The notes below the pieces were generated by a model. That model was given only the letters and a program-made list of their open reading frames with translations. It was not told the origin of the DNA and ran no database searches. DNA of 64,000 nt from JBJXFE01 sp046153875 (lineage in GTDB: Bacteria; Planctomycetota; Phycisphaerae; Phycisphaerales; UBA1924): NCBI GenBank assembly GCA_046153875.1, contig JBJXFE010000023.1, positions 1 to 64,000 of the forward strand, given 5' to 3'. Below, piece after piece: positions 1 to 6,923 of this stretch. The translations under genes were made by a program, and so were the position numbers. Within the stretch, counting starts at the first letter, position 1. Each line of letters begins with the position of its first letter.

Positions 1-653
1 CCCCCCCCGCCACCACCACCGCCGCCGCGACCACCCCGCCCACCGCCGCCGCCGCCGCGACCGCCGCGGCCGCCGCGACGGTCCTGCTTTTCCTCCGGCG
101 CGCGGGGCTTGGGCGTGAACATCACGAACTTCTTGCCCTTCTCGATCTTGGCTTCGATCTCGGTGGGCCCGAGTGTGACGCCGCGCAGCTCGGCGATCTG
201 GGCCGCGGTGCGGAGCTGGGCGATCCCGTCGAAGGCGGCCTTGAGAATGTTGATCGAGTTGGTGGACCCGAAGCACTTGGTCAGACAGTCCGTGATGCCG
301 GCCATCTCGAGGATGGCGCGGATGCTCTGCCCGGCTACGACGCCCGTGCCCGGCGAGGCCGGGATGAGTCGCACCGTGCTGGCGCGGAAGGTGCCCTGGA
401 CCTGGTGCGGAATGGTGGTGCCGACCATGGGGATGGCCCGCATCGCCTTGCGGGCGTACTTCTGGGCCTTCTCGATGGCGCTGGGGACCTCGTTGCTCTT
501 GCCGTAGCCGTAGCCCACGCGCCCGCGCCGATCGCCCACGACGACGAGCGCGCCGAAGCTGAAACGCCGCCCGCCCTTGACGGTGGACGACGTGCGCTGC
601 ACGGCGATGGTCGTGGATTCGAGTGAACTCGATTCGTCGAGAATTTCTGCCAT
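1..653 (-). CDS. rpsE: 30S ribosomal protein S5 (uS5), 3' end cut by window edge, RGG-rich tail
   Basis: S5 helps form the decoding-site side of the 30S subunit and affects accuracy. The N-terminal double-stranded RNA-binding fold is recognisable (STVKGGRRFSFGALVVVGD, then GYGYGKSNEVPSAIEKA), followed by the C-terminal fold (GTGVVAGQSIRAILEMAGI). The ATG is at 653. After the conserved core (FVMFTPKPRAPEEKQDRR) the frame stays open to base 1 and encodes only Gly and Arg, an RGG-box-like tail of at least 25 residues that standard S5 lacks. The stop lies outside the window, so the tail length is unknown. It is the last visible gene of the S10-spc operon, 37 bp after rplR. Identity is certain; the tail's role is unknown. 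Confidence 0.97.
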   Translation of the reverse strand, partial: MAEILDESSSLESTTIAVQRTSSTVKGGRRFSFGALVVVGDRRGRVGYGYGKSNEVPSAIEKAQKYARKAMRAIPMVGTTIPHQVQGTFRASTVRLIPASPGTGVVAGQSIRAILEMAGITDCLTKCFGSTNSINILKAAFDGIAQLRTAAQIAELRGVTLGPTEIEAKIEKGKKFVMFTPKPRAPEEKQDRRGGRGGRGGGGGGRGGRGGGGGGGG

Positions 654-690
654 GTGCGCCTCGTACCGGCTCCGCGCGCCGGCTCGCCCT

Positions 691-1056
691 CTAGAACTTC
701 AGGCCGGCCTTGCGGGCCGCATCCGCGAACGCCTTGAGCCGACCGTGATACTTGAACCCGCCGCGATCGAACACGACCGCTGAAACACCCTTGGCCTTGG
801 CCTTTTCCGCCAGCTTGACGCCGACGGCGGCCGCCGCCTTCGCGTTGCCGGTCTTGCCGCCCACGGCGTCCTTGACCTCGGTGGTGGACGCGGCGGCCAG
901 CGTGTGCCCGGCCAGGTCGTCGATCACCTGGGCGTAGAAGTGGTTGAGCGACTTGTAGACCGACAGCCGGGGGCGCAGCGTCGTCCCGGACAGGTGGCGG
1001 CGGGCCACCCCGTGACGACGCAGCCGACGCGTAACCTTGTGCTTGTTCTTGTTCAT
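691..1056 (-). CDS. rplR: 50S ribosomal protein L18 (uL18)
   Basis: L18 binds 5S rRNA together with L5 and L25 in the central protuberance. The 121-residue product has the normal length. It begins MNKNKHKVTRRLRRHGVARR and ends with the family's AFADAARKAGLKF. The conserved core includes RPRLSVYKSLNHFYAQVIDD and VVFDRGGFKYHGRLKAFAD. It lies between rplF and rpsE as in the canonical spc operon and is co-transcribed on the minus strand. Nothing unusual is seen. Confidence 0.98.
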   Translation of the reverse strand: MNKNKHKVTRRLRRHGVARRHLSGTTLRPRLSVYKSLNHFYAQVIDDLAGHTLAAASTTEVKDAVGGKTGNAKAAAAVGVKLAEKAKAKGVSAVVFDRGGFKYHGRLKAFADAARKAGLKF

Positions 1057-1091
1057 CGCTGACGCTCGCTTGTGCCCCGTGCCGGGTCGGA

Positions 1092-1655
1092 TCAGGCCGT
1101 CGCCGTGCCGAACTGCTTGCCCTGCTTGCGCTTGATGGTCTCGTCGGTGTACTTGATGCCCTTGCCCTGGTACGGCTCGGGCTTGCGTTTCGCCCGAACC
1201 TCGGCCGCGAATCGCCCGACCGTTCCGCGGTCGGGGCCGGTGATCTTGACGATCGCCTTCTCCACTTTCACGGTGAGCCCGTCGGGGATCGGCATGACGA
1301 TCGGGTTCGCGTAGCCGATCGTGAGCTTGAGAGCCTTGCCGGTCAGGGCGGCGGTCCAGCCCACGCCGACAACTTCCAGGGTCTTCTCGAAGCCCTTGGT
1401 GACGCCCTCGACCATATTGCGCAGGTGCGCGCGGGTCGTGCCCCAGTGGGCCCGGGCCTGGGCATCGCCCATGTCCTTGTCGGCGATGGACACAAAGATG
1501 GATTTCTCGGCCTCGCCCCAGCGCACCTTCACCTCGGGTCGGTGGTCGAGCGTGAGCGTGCCCACGGGGCCCTGGACCTGGACCTGCGTCGGGCCCTTGA
1601 TCGTGACCTTCACGCCGGCGGGGACGGCAACGGGTTGTTTTCCGATTCGGGACAT
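1092..1655 (-). CDS. rplF: 50S ribosomal protein L6 (uL6)
   Basis: L6 lies near the factor-binding stalk and sarcin-ricin loop. The reading frame is open far upstream, but the family start MSRIGKQPV fixes the ATG at 1655, giving 187 residues. Both L6 repeats are visible. The second holds the signature GYANPIVMPIPDGLTVKVE, followed by ITGPDRGTVGRFAAEVRAKRKPEPYQGKGIKY near the C terminus. The 47-bp gap before it (after rpsH) is filled by a purine-rich stutter repeat, described separately. Confidence 0.98.
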   Translation of the reverse strand: MSRIGKQPVAVPAGVKVTIKGPTQVQVQGPVGTLTLDHRPEVKVRWGEAEKSIFVSIADKDMGDAQARAHWGTTRAHLRNMVEGVTKGFEKTLEVVGVGWTAALTGKALKLTIGYANPIVMPIPDGLTVKVEKAIVKITGPDRGTVGRFAAEVRAKRKPEPYQGKGIKYTDETIKRKQGKQFGTATA

Positions 1656-1702
1656 GGTCTTTCGGCTCGCTTCGTCTCTTCGCCTCTTGGTCTCTTCGTG
1701 TC
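1656..1702 (-). repeat. Purine-rich stutter run between rpsH and rplF
   Basis: Read on the minus (coding) strand, the whole spacer is a degenerate run of GAAGAG/GACGAAG/GACC units ending just before the rplF ATG. Very similar runs sit at 3541-3577, about 30778-30822 and 51638-51688. The unit is irregular, so this is not a clean tandem repeat. It supplies only imperfect Shine-Dalgarno-like purine stretches. Confidence 0.6.
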
Positions 1703-2101
1703 TTACTCGACCACGCACAGCAACTCGCCCCCGACGCGCTGCTCGCGGCAGCGGCGGTCGCTGAGCACGCCCCGGCTGGTGGAGACGATCGCGATGCCCA
1801 GGCCCTGGAGGGGCTTGGGGATGTCCCCGACGGAGCTGTAGACGCGACGGCCCGGCTTGCTGCGGCGCTCGAGCTTGTGGATGAGCAGCTCGCCGCGCGG
1901 GCCGTACTTGAGGCGCACGCGGATCTGCCCCGATCGTCCGTCCTCGATGACGTCGTAGCCGAGGATATACCCCTCGTCGCGCAGGACGTCGGCCACGCCG
2001 CGGCAGACGTGACTGTTCAGACAGTTGACGGTCTTGCTCTTGTTGCGGATCGCGTTGCGGATCCGCGTGAGCATGTCCGCGATGGGATCGGTCGTCGGCA
2101 T
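1703..2101 (-). CDS. rpsH: 30S ribosomal protein S8 (uS8)
   Basis: S8 binds the central domain of 16S rRNA and in enterobacteria also represses the spc operon. At 132 residues it is normal in length. It starts with the family motif MPTTDPIADMLTRIRNA and ends near ISTSRG-type signature residues (IVSTSRGVLSDRRC, then GGELLCVV). The ATG is at 2101, 51 bp after rpsN. Confidence 0.98.
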   Translation of the reverse strand: MPTTDPIADMLTRIRNAIRNKSKTVNCLNSHVCRGVADVLRDEGYILGYDVIEDGRSGQIRVRLKYGPRGELLIHKLERRSKPGRRVYSSVGDIPKPLQGLGIAIVSTSRGVLSDRRCREQRVGGELLCVVE

Positions 2102-2152
2102 ACGTGCCCCTGCTGCTTGCCCTGCGGGTCGCCCCGCGCCACCAACTCCGTC

Positions 2153-2338
2153 TCACCAACTCGACTTGCGCATCCCGGGGATCTTCCCCTCGAGCGCCAG
2201 GCGCCGGAGCATGATCCGGCTGATCCTGAACTTGCGGTACACGCCGTGCGAGCGCCCGGTCAGCTCGCATCGCCGCACGATCCGGCTGCTGAACTTCGGC
2301 TTGCGCTTGGACCTCGCCACCTGTGCCTTGGTCGCCAT
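2153..2338 (-). CDS. rpsN: 30S ribosomal protein S14, short form lacking the zinc ligands (uS14)
   Basis: S14 binds the 30S head. The open frame extends upstream to 2680, but homology fixes the start at MATKAQVARSKRKPKF (ATG 2338), giving 61 residues. That is the length of the short, normally zinc-binding S14. In zinc-binding forms two CxxC pairs flank the central loop. Here the first pair is reduced to one Cys (RRCELTG) and the second reads SRIM, so zinc cannot be held in the usual way. It ends with the classic GKIPGMRKSSW. This is a short zinc-independent variant. Confidence 0.95.
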   Translation of the reverse strand: MATKAQVARSKRKPKFSSRIVRRCELTGRSHGVYRKFRISRIMLRRLALEGKIPGMRKSSW

Positions 2339-2394
2339 CTCGATCTTCCTCATTCGCGCGGGGGCGAAGGGCCCCGGCGATCCGTGATCCGGTC

Positions 2395-3168
2395 TTACGC
2401 CTTCTTCTTCTCGCCCTTGGGCTCTTCCGGCTTGGCGAACGGCATCCCCATCTGCTCGAGCACGAACCGCGACAGGTCCGGCGTGGAGTTCGAGAACGTC
2501 ATCGCTACGTGCATCCCGTGCGTGAACTGGGCCTCGGCCATGTTGATCTCGGGGAACACGCCCTGCTCCTGCAGGCCGCAGGCATAGTTGCCCTGCTTGT
2601 CGAAGGCGGTGCGGGAGAGGCCCCGGAAGTCCTTGATGCGGGGCGTGGCGAGGTTGATGAACCGGTCGAGGAAGTGCCACATGCGGTCGCGCCGGAGCGT
2701 GACCATCGCGGCAGTCTCGACCCCCTCGCGGACCTTGAAGTTCGCCACGCTCTTCTTGGCCTTGAGCACGATGGGGCGCTGTCCCGTCACCTTGGTCAGG
2801 GTGTCGATGACGGTCGTCCGGATCGTGGGCGGGATCTTGGCCCCGTCCAGGTGGCGGCCCATGTTCACGTTGAGCGTGATCTTGTCGAGGCGCGGCATGG
2901 CCATCGGGTTCTTGATGCCGAACTTCTCGGCGATGGCGGTGCGCACGCTCGAGCGGTAGAGGTCGCGCAGGCGCGGAGCGACGATGGGCTCGACCGGTCC
3001 GCCCTTCTCGCCTTTCTCGGGCTTGCCGTCGGGCTTGCCCTTGGATTTGCCTTCGCGCGGCGGCTTGCCGCCGGCCCCCTGGGGACCGCCCTTGGGCGCC
3101 TTGTCATGCGGCGCACCGCCGGGCTTGCCCCCGGTGGAACCTGGCTTGTTGTCCTGTTCACTCGACAT
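2395..3168 (-). CDS. rplE: 50S ribosomal protein L5 (uL5) with long disordered N-terminal extension
   Basis: L5 contacts 5S rRNA and the P-site tRNA at the central protuberance. The core from about residue 78 (PRLRDLYRSSVRTAIAEKF) is a normal L5, with RLDKITLNVNMGRH and TGQRPIVLKAKKSVANFKVREG. The product has 257 residues against a usual length of about 180. The excess is an N-terminal segment of roughly 75 residues made almost only of Gly, Lys, Pro and Glu, plus a short Lys-rich C-terminal tail. ATG 3168 is the only reasonable start at the head of this extension, and the next in-frame Met lies inside the core. Confidence 0.96.
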   Translation of the reverse strand: MSSEQDNKPGSTGGKPGGAPHDKAPKGGPQGAGGKPPREGKSKGKPDGKPEKGEKGGPVEPIVAPRLRDLYRSSVRTAIAEKFGIKNPMAMPRLDKITLNVNMGRHLDGAKIPPTIRTTVIDTLTKVTGQRPIVLKAKKSVANFKVREGVETAAMVTLRRDRMWHFLDRFINLATPRIKDFRGLSRTAFDKQGNYACGLQEQGVFPEINMAEAQFTHGMHVAMTFSNSTPDLSRFVLEQMGMPFAKPEEPKGEKKKA

Positions 3169-3186
3169 GGTCGTTTCCGTCCGGCA

Positions 3187-3540
3187 TCAGGCCGGCTGCT
3201 TCTCCCGGGGTCCGCGGACCGTGCCGAGGACCTTGATCACCTTGCCGGCGCGGCGCGCGACGCGCACCTTGCTCCCGTCGTCCCGGACCTCGAATCCGAC
3301 GCGGACGGGCTTGCCGTCCACGACGGGGCTGACGTTGCTGAGGTGGATCGGGGCCTCCTTGGTGATGATCCCGCCCTGGGGGTTGATGCGGTTGGGCTTG
3401 AGGTGCTTGGTGCGCAGGTTGACGCCCTTGATGATGACGCGGTCGGTCTTGGTGATGATGCGCTGCACCTCGCCGATCTTGCCCTTGTGCGAGCCGCTCG
3501 TCACCATCACCGTGTCGCCTTTTCTCACGTGCCTGGGCAT
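3187..3540 (-). CDS. rplX: 50S ribosomal protein L24 (uL24)
   Basis: L24 is an assembly-initiator protein near the exit tunnel. The KOW-type motif is at the N terminus (HVRKGDTVMVTSGSHKGKIGEV). Conserved segments NLRTKHLKPN and GGIITKEAPIHLSNVSPV follow. Its 117 residues match the family. The start is at 3540. The 37-bp spacer upstream, after rplN, carries another purine-rich stutter run. Confidence 0.97.
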   Translation of the reverse strand: MPRHVRKGDTVMVTSGSHKGKIGEVQRIITKTDRVIIKGVNLRTKHLKPNRINPQGGIITKEAPIHLSNVSPVVDGKPVRVGFEVRDDGSKVRVARRAGKVIKVLGTVRGPREKQPA

Positions 3541-3577
3541 GGGTTCGTCTCTTGGCCTCTTCGTCTCTGCGCCGCCG
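3541..3577 (-). repeat. Purine-rich stutter run between rplN and rplX
   Basis: On the minus strand the spacer reads GCAGAGACGAAGAGG, then CCAAGAGACGAACCC, directly before the rplX ATG. It is nearly the same text as the rpsH-rplF spacer (1656-1702). Confidence 0.6.
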
Positions 3578-3964
3578 TCACACCACTTCCGTCGCCAGTG
3601 ACACGATCTTCATGTAGTTCTTCTCACGCAGCTCGCGGGCGACGGGCCCGAAGATGCGCGTGCCCTTGGGGTTGCCGTCGTCCTGGATGAGGACGACCGC
3701 GTTGGAGTCGAAGGCGACGTACGACCCGTCGGGGCGGCGCGTCGGCTTGGTGGTGCGGACGACGACGGCCTTGCTCTTGTCGCCCGGCTTCACGTCCGCG
3801 CCGGGCATGGCTTTCTTGATGGAGACGAACACGCGGTCGCCGACGTGGGCGACGCGGCGCGTGAACTTCCCCGTGCCCGTCGAGCCGCCGTACACGCGGA
3901 TGACGTACGCGATCTTCGCGCCCGTGTTGTCCGCGACTTCGCACCGTGTTTCCTGCTGGAGCAT
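3578..3964 (-). CDS. rplN: 50S ribosomal protein L14 (uL14)
   Basis: L14 forms part of the intersubunit bridge and contacts L19. The start MLQQETRCEVADNTGAKIA is diagnostic, and the C terminus EKNYMKIVSLATEVV is typical. The protein has 128 residues, slightly longer than the usual 122 because of small insertions (for example RVYGGSTGTGKFTRR). It sits between rpsQ and rplX as expected. Confidence 0.98.
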   Translation of the reverse strand: MLQQETRCEVADNTGAKIAYVIRVYGGSTGTGKFTRRVAHVGDRVFVSIKKAMPGADVKPGDKSKAVVVRTTKPTRRPDGSYVAFDSNAVVLIQDDGNPKGTRIFGPVARELREKNYMKIVSLATEVV

Positions 3965-3998
3965 GACTGGTTCCCGCCGTCCTTCCGAGCCCGACCTG

Positions 3999-4328
3999 TC
4001 AGACCGCCGCGGCCCTCTTCACGACACGCACGAGCGTCCACCGCTTGCTCTTGCTGATCGGGCGGCACTCGCCGATCTCGACCGTGTCGCCCCGCTTCGA
4101 CGCGTTGTGCTCGTCGTGGACCTGGAGCACGGTCTGGCGGCGCATGATCTTGCCGTACTTGGCGTGGCGGGCCTGGCGGTCTACCACGACCGTGCGGGTC
4201 TTGATCCGCGCGTCGGATTCAACGACGCCGGTGCGCGTCCGGCGCATCGCCACATGGGATGACGCGGGCGTGCCGCCCGTCGTCGCCTTCGATCCCCCCG
4301 TCGCCTTCGGCTTCGTCGCTGCGCTCAT
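3999..4328 (-). CDS. rpsQ: 30S ribosomal protein S17 (uS17) with N-terminal extension
   Basis: S17 binds helix 11 of 16S rRNA early in 30S assembly. The OB-fold core starts around residue 30 (RTRTGVVESDARIKTRTVVVDRQ) and includes KYGKIMRRQTVLQVHDE and GDTVEIGECRPISKSKRW. The 109-residue product is about 25 residues longer than usual because of a Ser/Thr/Gly/Lys-rich N terminus. ATG 4328 is accepted because it directly follows the rpmC spacer. Another Met at residue 28 could also serve. Confidence 0.95.
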   Translation of the reverse strand: MSAATKPKATGGSKATTGGTPASSHVAMRRTRTGVVESDARIKTRTVVVDRQARHAKYGKIMRRQTVLQVHDEHNASKRGDTVEIGECRPISKSKRWTLVRVVKRAAAV

Positions 4329-4385
4329 GTCTGCGTGCTCTTTCGCCGGGCCCGGGGGCCCGCGGGTCCGCGATCCGATCCGTTC

Positions 4386-4745
4386 CTACGCCGTCTGCTT
4401 CGACTTCGATCCGCGCTTCGCCCCGGCCTTCGCGCCGGTCTTGCCGCCCGTCGCGCCGCCCTTCCTGCCGCCGGCCTTGGGCGCTGACTTAGGCCCGGCG
4501 TGGGCCGGGGCCGCCGCCGCGGGCTCGGGCGTCATGCCGGCCTTGGGCCCGTTCCGGGCCGCGTGGCGCGCCGTACGCTCGGTGAGAAGGCGTGCGATGT
4601 CGCGCCGCACCTTGGTGAACTGGGAGTTGTCCTCGACCTTTTCCGTGACGCTCTGGGCGCGGAGGGTGAAGAGGCGTGCCCGCAGGCGCGCGAGCTCCGC
4701 CGCGATCTCCTCCGTCTTCATGCCCCGGACTTCCTTGCCTTCCAT
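4386..4745 (-). CDS. rpmC: 50S ribosomal protein L29 (uL29) with Lys/Ala-rich C-terminal tail
   Basis: L29 is a two-helix protein at the tunnel exit, next to the SRP and trigger-factor docking site. The conserved part (MKTEEIAAELARLRARLFTLR, SQFTKVRRDIARLLTE) fills residues 9-65. The remaining 55 or so residues are Lys, Ala, Gly and Pro repeats that look like a histone H1-type basic tail and are absent from ordinary 65-residue L29. The start could be 4745 or the internal ATG at 4721. The tail would project near the nascent-chain exit. Confidence 0.94.
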   Translation of the reverse strand: MEGKEVRGMKTEEIAAELARLRARLFTLRAQSVTEKVEDNSQFTKVRRDIARLLTERTARHAARNGPKAGMTPEPAAAAPAHAGPKSAPKAGGRKGGATGGKTGAKAGAKRGSKSKQTA

Positions 4746-4795
4746 CGATCACCTCGCAACTTCGTCGCTTCGTCGCCCCGTCCCGTGGCTCGGCG

Positions 4796-5218
4796 CTACA
4801 CCGTCACCCGTCGGCGCACCAGCCGCGCCTTGAACGGCATCTTCATCGCCACCCGCACGAGCGCCTGGCGGGCCATCGGCTCTGGGACGCCCGCGATCTC
4901 GAACATGATGGTGCCCGGCTTGACACGGGCCGCCCAGTAGTCCACCTCGGCCTTGCCCGTGCCCATGCGGGTCTCGAGCGGTTTCTTGCTGATGGGCTTG
5001 TCGGGGAAGACGCGGATGATGAGCTTGCCCTCGCGCTTGAGGAAGTGCATCGCGGCGACGCGGCCCGCCTGGATGGTCGTGCCCTTGAGCCACCCGCCCT
5101 CGAGGGCCTGCAGGCCGAAATCGCCGTAGGCGACGTAGTTGCCCTTGGTCGCCTTGCGCGGGCGGACGCGCCGCATCTCCTTGCGGAACTTCACTCGTTT
5201 GGGCATCAGCGCCGACAT
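4796..5218 (-). CDS. rplP: 50S ribosomal protein L16 (uL16)
   Basis: L16 lines the A site and is needed late in 50S assembly. The signature MPKRVKFRKEMRR begins at residue 5, followed by GNYVAYGDFGLQALEGGW and RVFPDKPISKKPLETRMGTGKA. Its length of 140 is typical. It is placed between rpsC and rpmC. The 50-bp gap to rpmC holds another GACGAAG-type run. Confidence 0.98.
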   Translation of the reverse strand: MSALMPKRVKFRKEMRRVRPRKATKGNYVAYGDFGLQALEGGWLKGTTIQAGRVAAMHFLKREGKLIIRVFPDKPISKKPLETRMGTGKAEVDYWAARVKPGTIMFEIAGVPEPMARQALVRVAMKMPFKARLVRRRVTV

Positions 5219-5276
5219 GCGTTACTCCGGGAGCGGAACGAAGACAGGGTCGCGGGGAACACGGGGCGCACGGGCG

Positions 5277-5987
5277 CTAGCGCCGTCCGCGGGATCGGGC
5301 CCGCGCACCGGCCGCCGTGCTCTGCATCTCATCCTCCTGGCCCTGCTGGTACATCCCCTTGTAAATCCAGACCTGGCACCCGATCACACCGTAGCTGCAG
5401 AACGCCTGGGCCAGCCCGTAGTCGATCTGGGCCTGGAGCGTCGAGAGCGGGAGCGACCCGAGGCGCACGTCGATGGCGCGGCTCATCTCGGCCCCGCCGA
5501 GCCGCCCGGAGACCTGGATCTTCACGCCCTTGGCGCCGGCGGACATCGCGCTCTCGGCCCGCTGCTTGATGACGCGCCGGAAGCTGGCCCGCTTGGAGAG
5601 CTGCTCCGCGACGGCCTCGGCGACCAGCTTGGCGTCCAAATCCGGGTTCTTGACCTCGATGATCTGCATCTTGACCTTGCGCCCGGTCATCAACTGGATC
5701 TCTTCGGTCATCCGATCGACCTCGGCGCCCTTGGGCCCGATGACCACGCCGGGGCGGGCCGTCTTGATGATGACGACCAGCTCCTCGCGGGTGCGCTCGA
5801 TGTGGATGTCCGAGACGGCCGCGCTCGGGCGGTTCTCGGCGCGGTTCAGGCGCTTGTCGAGGAATCGGCGGATGCGTTCGTCCTCGACGAGCAGCTCGCC
5901 GTACAGCGCCTTGGGCGCGTACCAGCGGCTGCGGTGGGCCTCGGTGATTCCGAGGCGGAAGCCGAAGGGTTGGGACTTCTGGCCCAT
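5277..5987 (-). CDS. rpsC: 30S ribosomal protein S3 (uS3)
   Basis: S3 forms part of the mRNA entry channel and its helicase centre. The N terminus is MGQKSQPFGFRLGITEAHRS. The KH domain holds a GxxG loop in VVIGPKGAEVDRM. The C-terminal domain has the expected GRLGGAEMSRAIDVRLGSLPL and the GVIGCQVWIYKG strand. It is 236 residues long with a basic C-terminal tail. Its ATG overlaps the rplV stop (TAATG), so translation is probably coupled. Confidence 0.98.
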   Translation of the reverse strand: MGQKSQPFGFRLGITEAHRSRWYAPKALYGELLVEDERIRRFLDKRLNRAENRPSAAVSDIHIERTREELVVIIKTARPGVVIGPKGAEVDRMTEEIQLMTGRKVKMQIIEVKNPDLDAKLVAEAVAEQLSKRASFRRVIKQRAESAMSAGAKGVKIQVSGRLGGAEMSRAIDVRLGSLPLSTLQAQIDYGLAQAFCSYGVIGCQVWIYKGMYQQGQEDEMQSTAAGARARSRGRR

Positions 5988-6532
5988 TACGCTCGCTCCT
6001 CGACGCCGACGGTGATGTGGCTCTGGCGCTTGAGAATGGGGTGGGCGCGCCCGCGGTCCTTGGGCTGGAAGCGCTTGATGTGCGGGGCGCCGTCGACGCG
6101 GCTCTCGGCCACGACCAGCGCGGTGATGTCGGCCTGGAACTGCTCCGCGTCGGCGATGGCGGCGTTGAGCGCCTTGCGGATGTTGACCGCGGCGCGCTTG
6201 GGGGTGAACGCGAGCTGATTCAGCGCGTCGTCCACCTTGCGCCCGCGGATCAGGTTGATGAGCAGGCTGGCCTTGCGGGGGCTGCCGCGGTGGTACTTGA
6301 CCTGGCTGACGAACCGCGCGATGTCCTTGGGCTGGGCGCCGATCGCCTGGGCGAGCTTGGCGATGTCCGCGGCCTTGCAGCGCGGGTGGTCGCGCCCCAT
6401 GAACCAGTTGCGCACCGCGCTCAACGCCCGCGGGCCCTGGAGGCCGGTGCGCTCGACGGCCTGGGCGAGCTGCTCGGCCGTCACGCCGCGCGCCGCCGCC
6501 AGTTGCTTGAGCTTGTCGCCTCGGATCCTCAC
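5987..6532 (-). CDS. rplV: 50S ribosomal protein L22 (uL22) fused to an N-terminal XRE-like HTH domain
   Basis: L22 lines the nascent-peptide tunnel. The L22 core begins near residue 76 (VSQVKYHRGSPRKASLLINL) with RGRKVDDALNQLAF and NIRKALNAAIADAE, and the C-terminal hook HIKRFQPKDRGRAHPILKRQ. The first 75 residues are extra. They have the length, spacing and hydrophobic pattern of a Cro/XRE helix-turn-helix: LKQLAAARGVTAEQLAQ, then a recognition-helix-like ALSAVRNWFMGR, then IAKLAQAIGAQPKDIARF. The start is GTG 6532. No frame break separates the two parts. The fusion is read directly; the HTH assignment is pattern recognition and DNA or RNA binding is not shown. Confidence 0.93.
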   Translation of the reverse strand: MRIRGDKLKQLAAARGVTAEQLAQAVERTGLQGPRALSAVRNWFMGRDHPRCKAADIAKLAQAIGAQPKDIARFVSQVKYHRGSPRKASLLINLIRGRKVDDALNQLAFTPKRAAVNIRKALNAAIADAEQFQADITALVVAESRVDGAPHIKRFQPKDRGRAHPILKRQSHITVGVEERA

Positions 6533-6578
6533 GTCGCGTTCCTTCCTGCTGGCGTGCTCCGCCGCCGATCCGCCCGGA

Positions 6579-6893
6579 TCAGCCCTTCACGGGCGCCGCC
6601 GCCCCGCTCTTCTCGCCGCCCTCGATGCCTTCCTTCTTGTTCGTGTGCCCGCGGAAGGTCCGCGTGCTGGAGAACTCGCCGAGCTTGTGCCCGACCATGT
6701 CCTCGGTCACGAACACGTCCAGGAACGCGCGCCCGTTGTGGACCTTGAACGTGTGCCCGACGAACTCGGGCACGATCGTGCAGCGCCGGTACCACGTCTT
6801 GAGCGGCTCGCGCTTGCCCTGCTGGTTCAGCCGCTCCACGCGGCGGAAGAGCCGTTCCTCGACGTGCGGGCCTTTCTTCAGGCTGCGTCCCAT
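6579..6893 (-). CDS. rpsS: 30S ribosomal protein S19 (uS19)
   Basis: S19 sits in the 30S head near the A-site finger. The family start MGRSLKKGPHVEERL places the ATG at 6893, preceded by GAGGAG. Conserved TWYRRCTIVPEFVGHTFKVHNG and DMVGHKLGEFSSTRTFRGHT-type segments are present. The product of 104 residues has a short Gly/Ala-rich C-terminal tail. Confidence 0.97.
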   Translation of the reverse strand: MGRSLKKGPHVEERLFRRVERLNQQGKREPLKTWYRRCTIVPEFVGHTFKVHNGRAFLDVFVTEDMVGHKLGEFSSTRTFRGHTNKKEGIEGGEKSGAAAPVKG

Positions 6894-6923
6894 CAACCAC
6901 TCCTCACAATCAACGCCCGGCGA

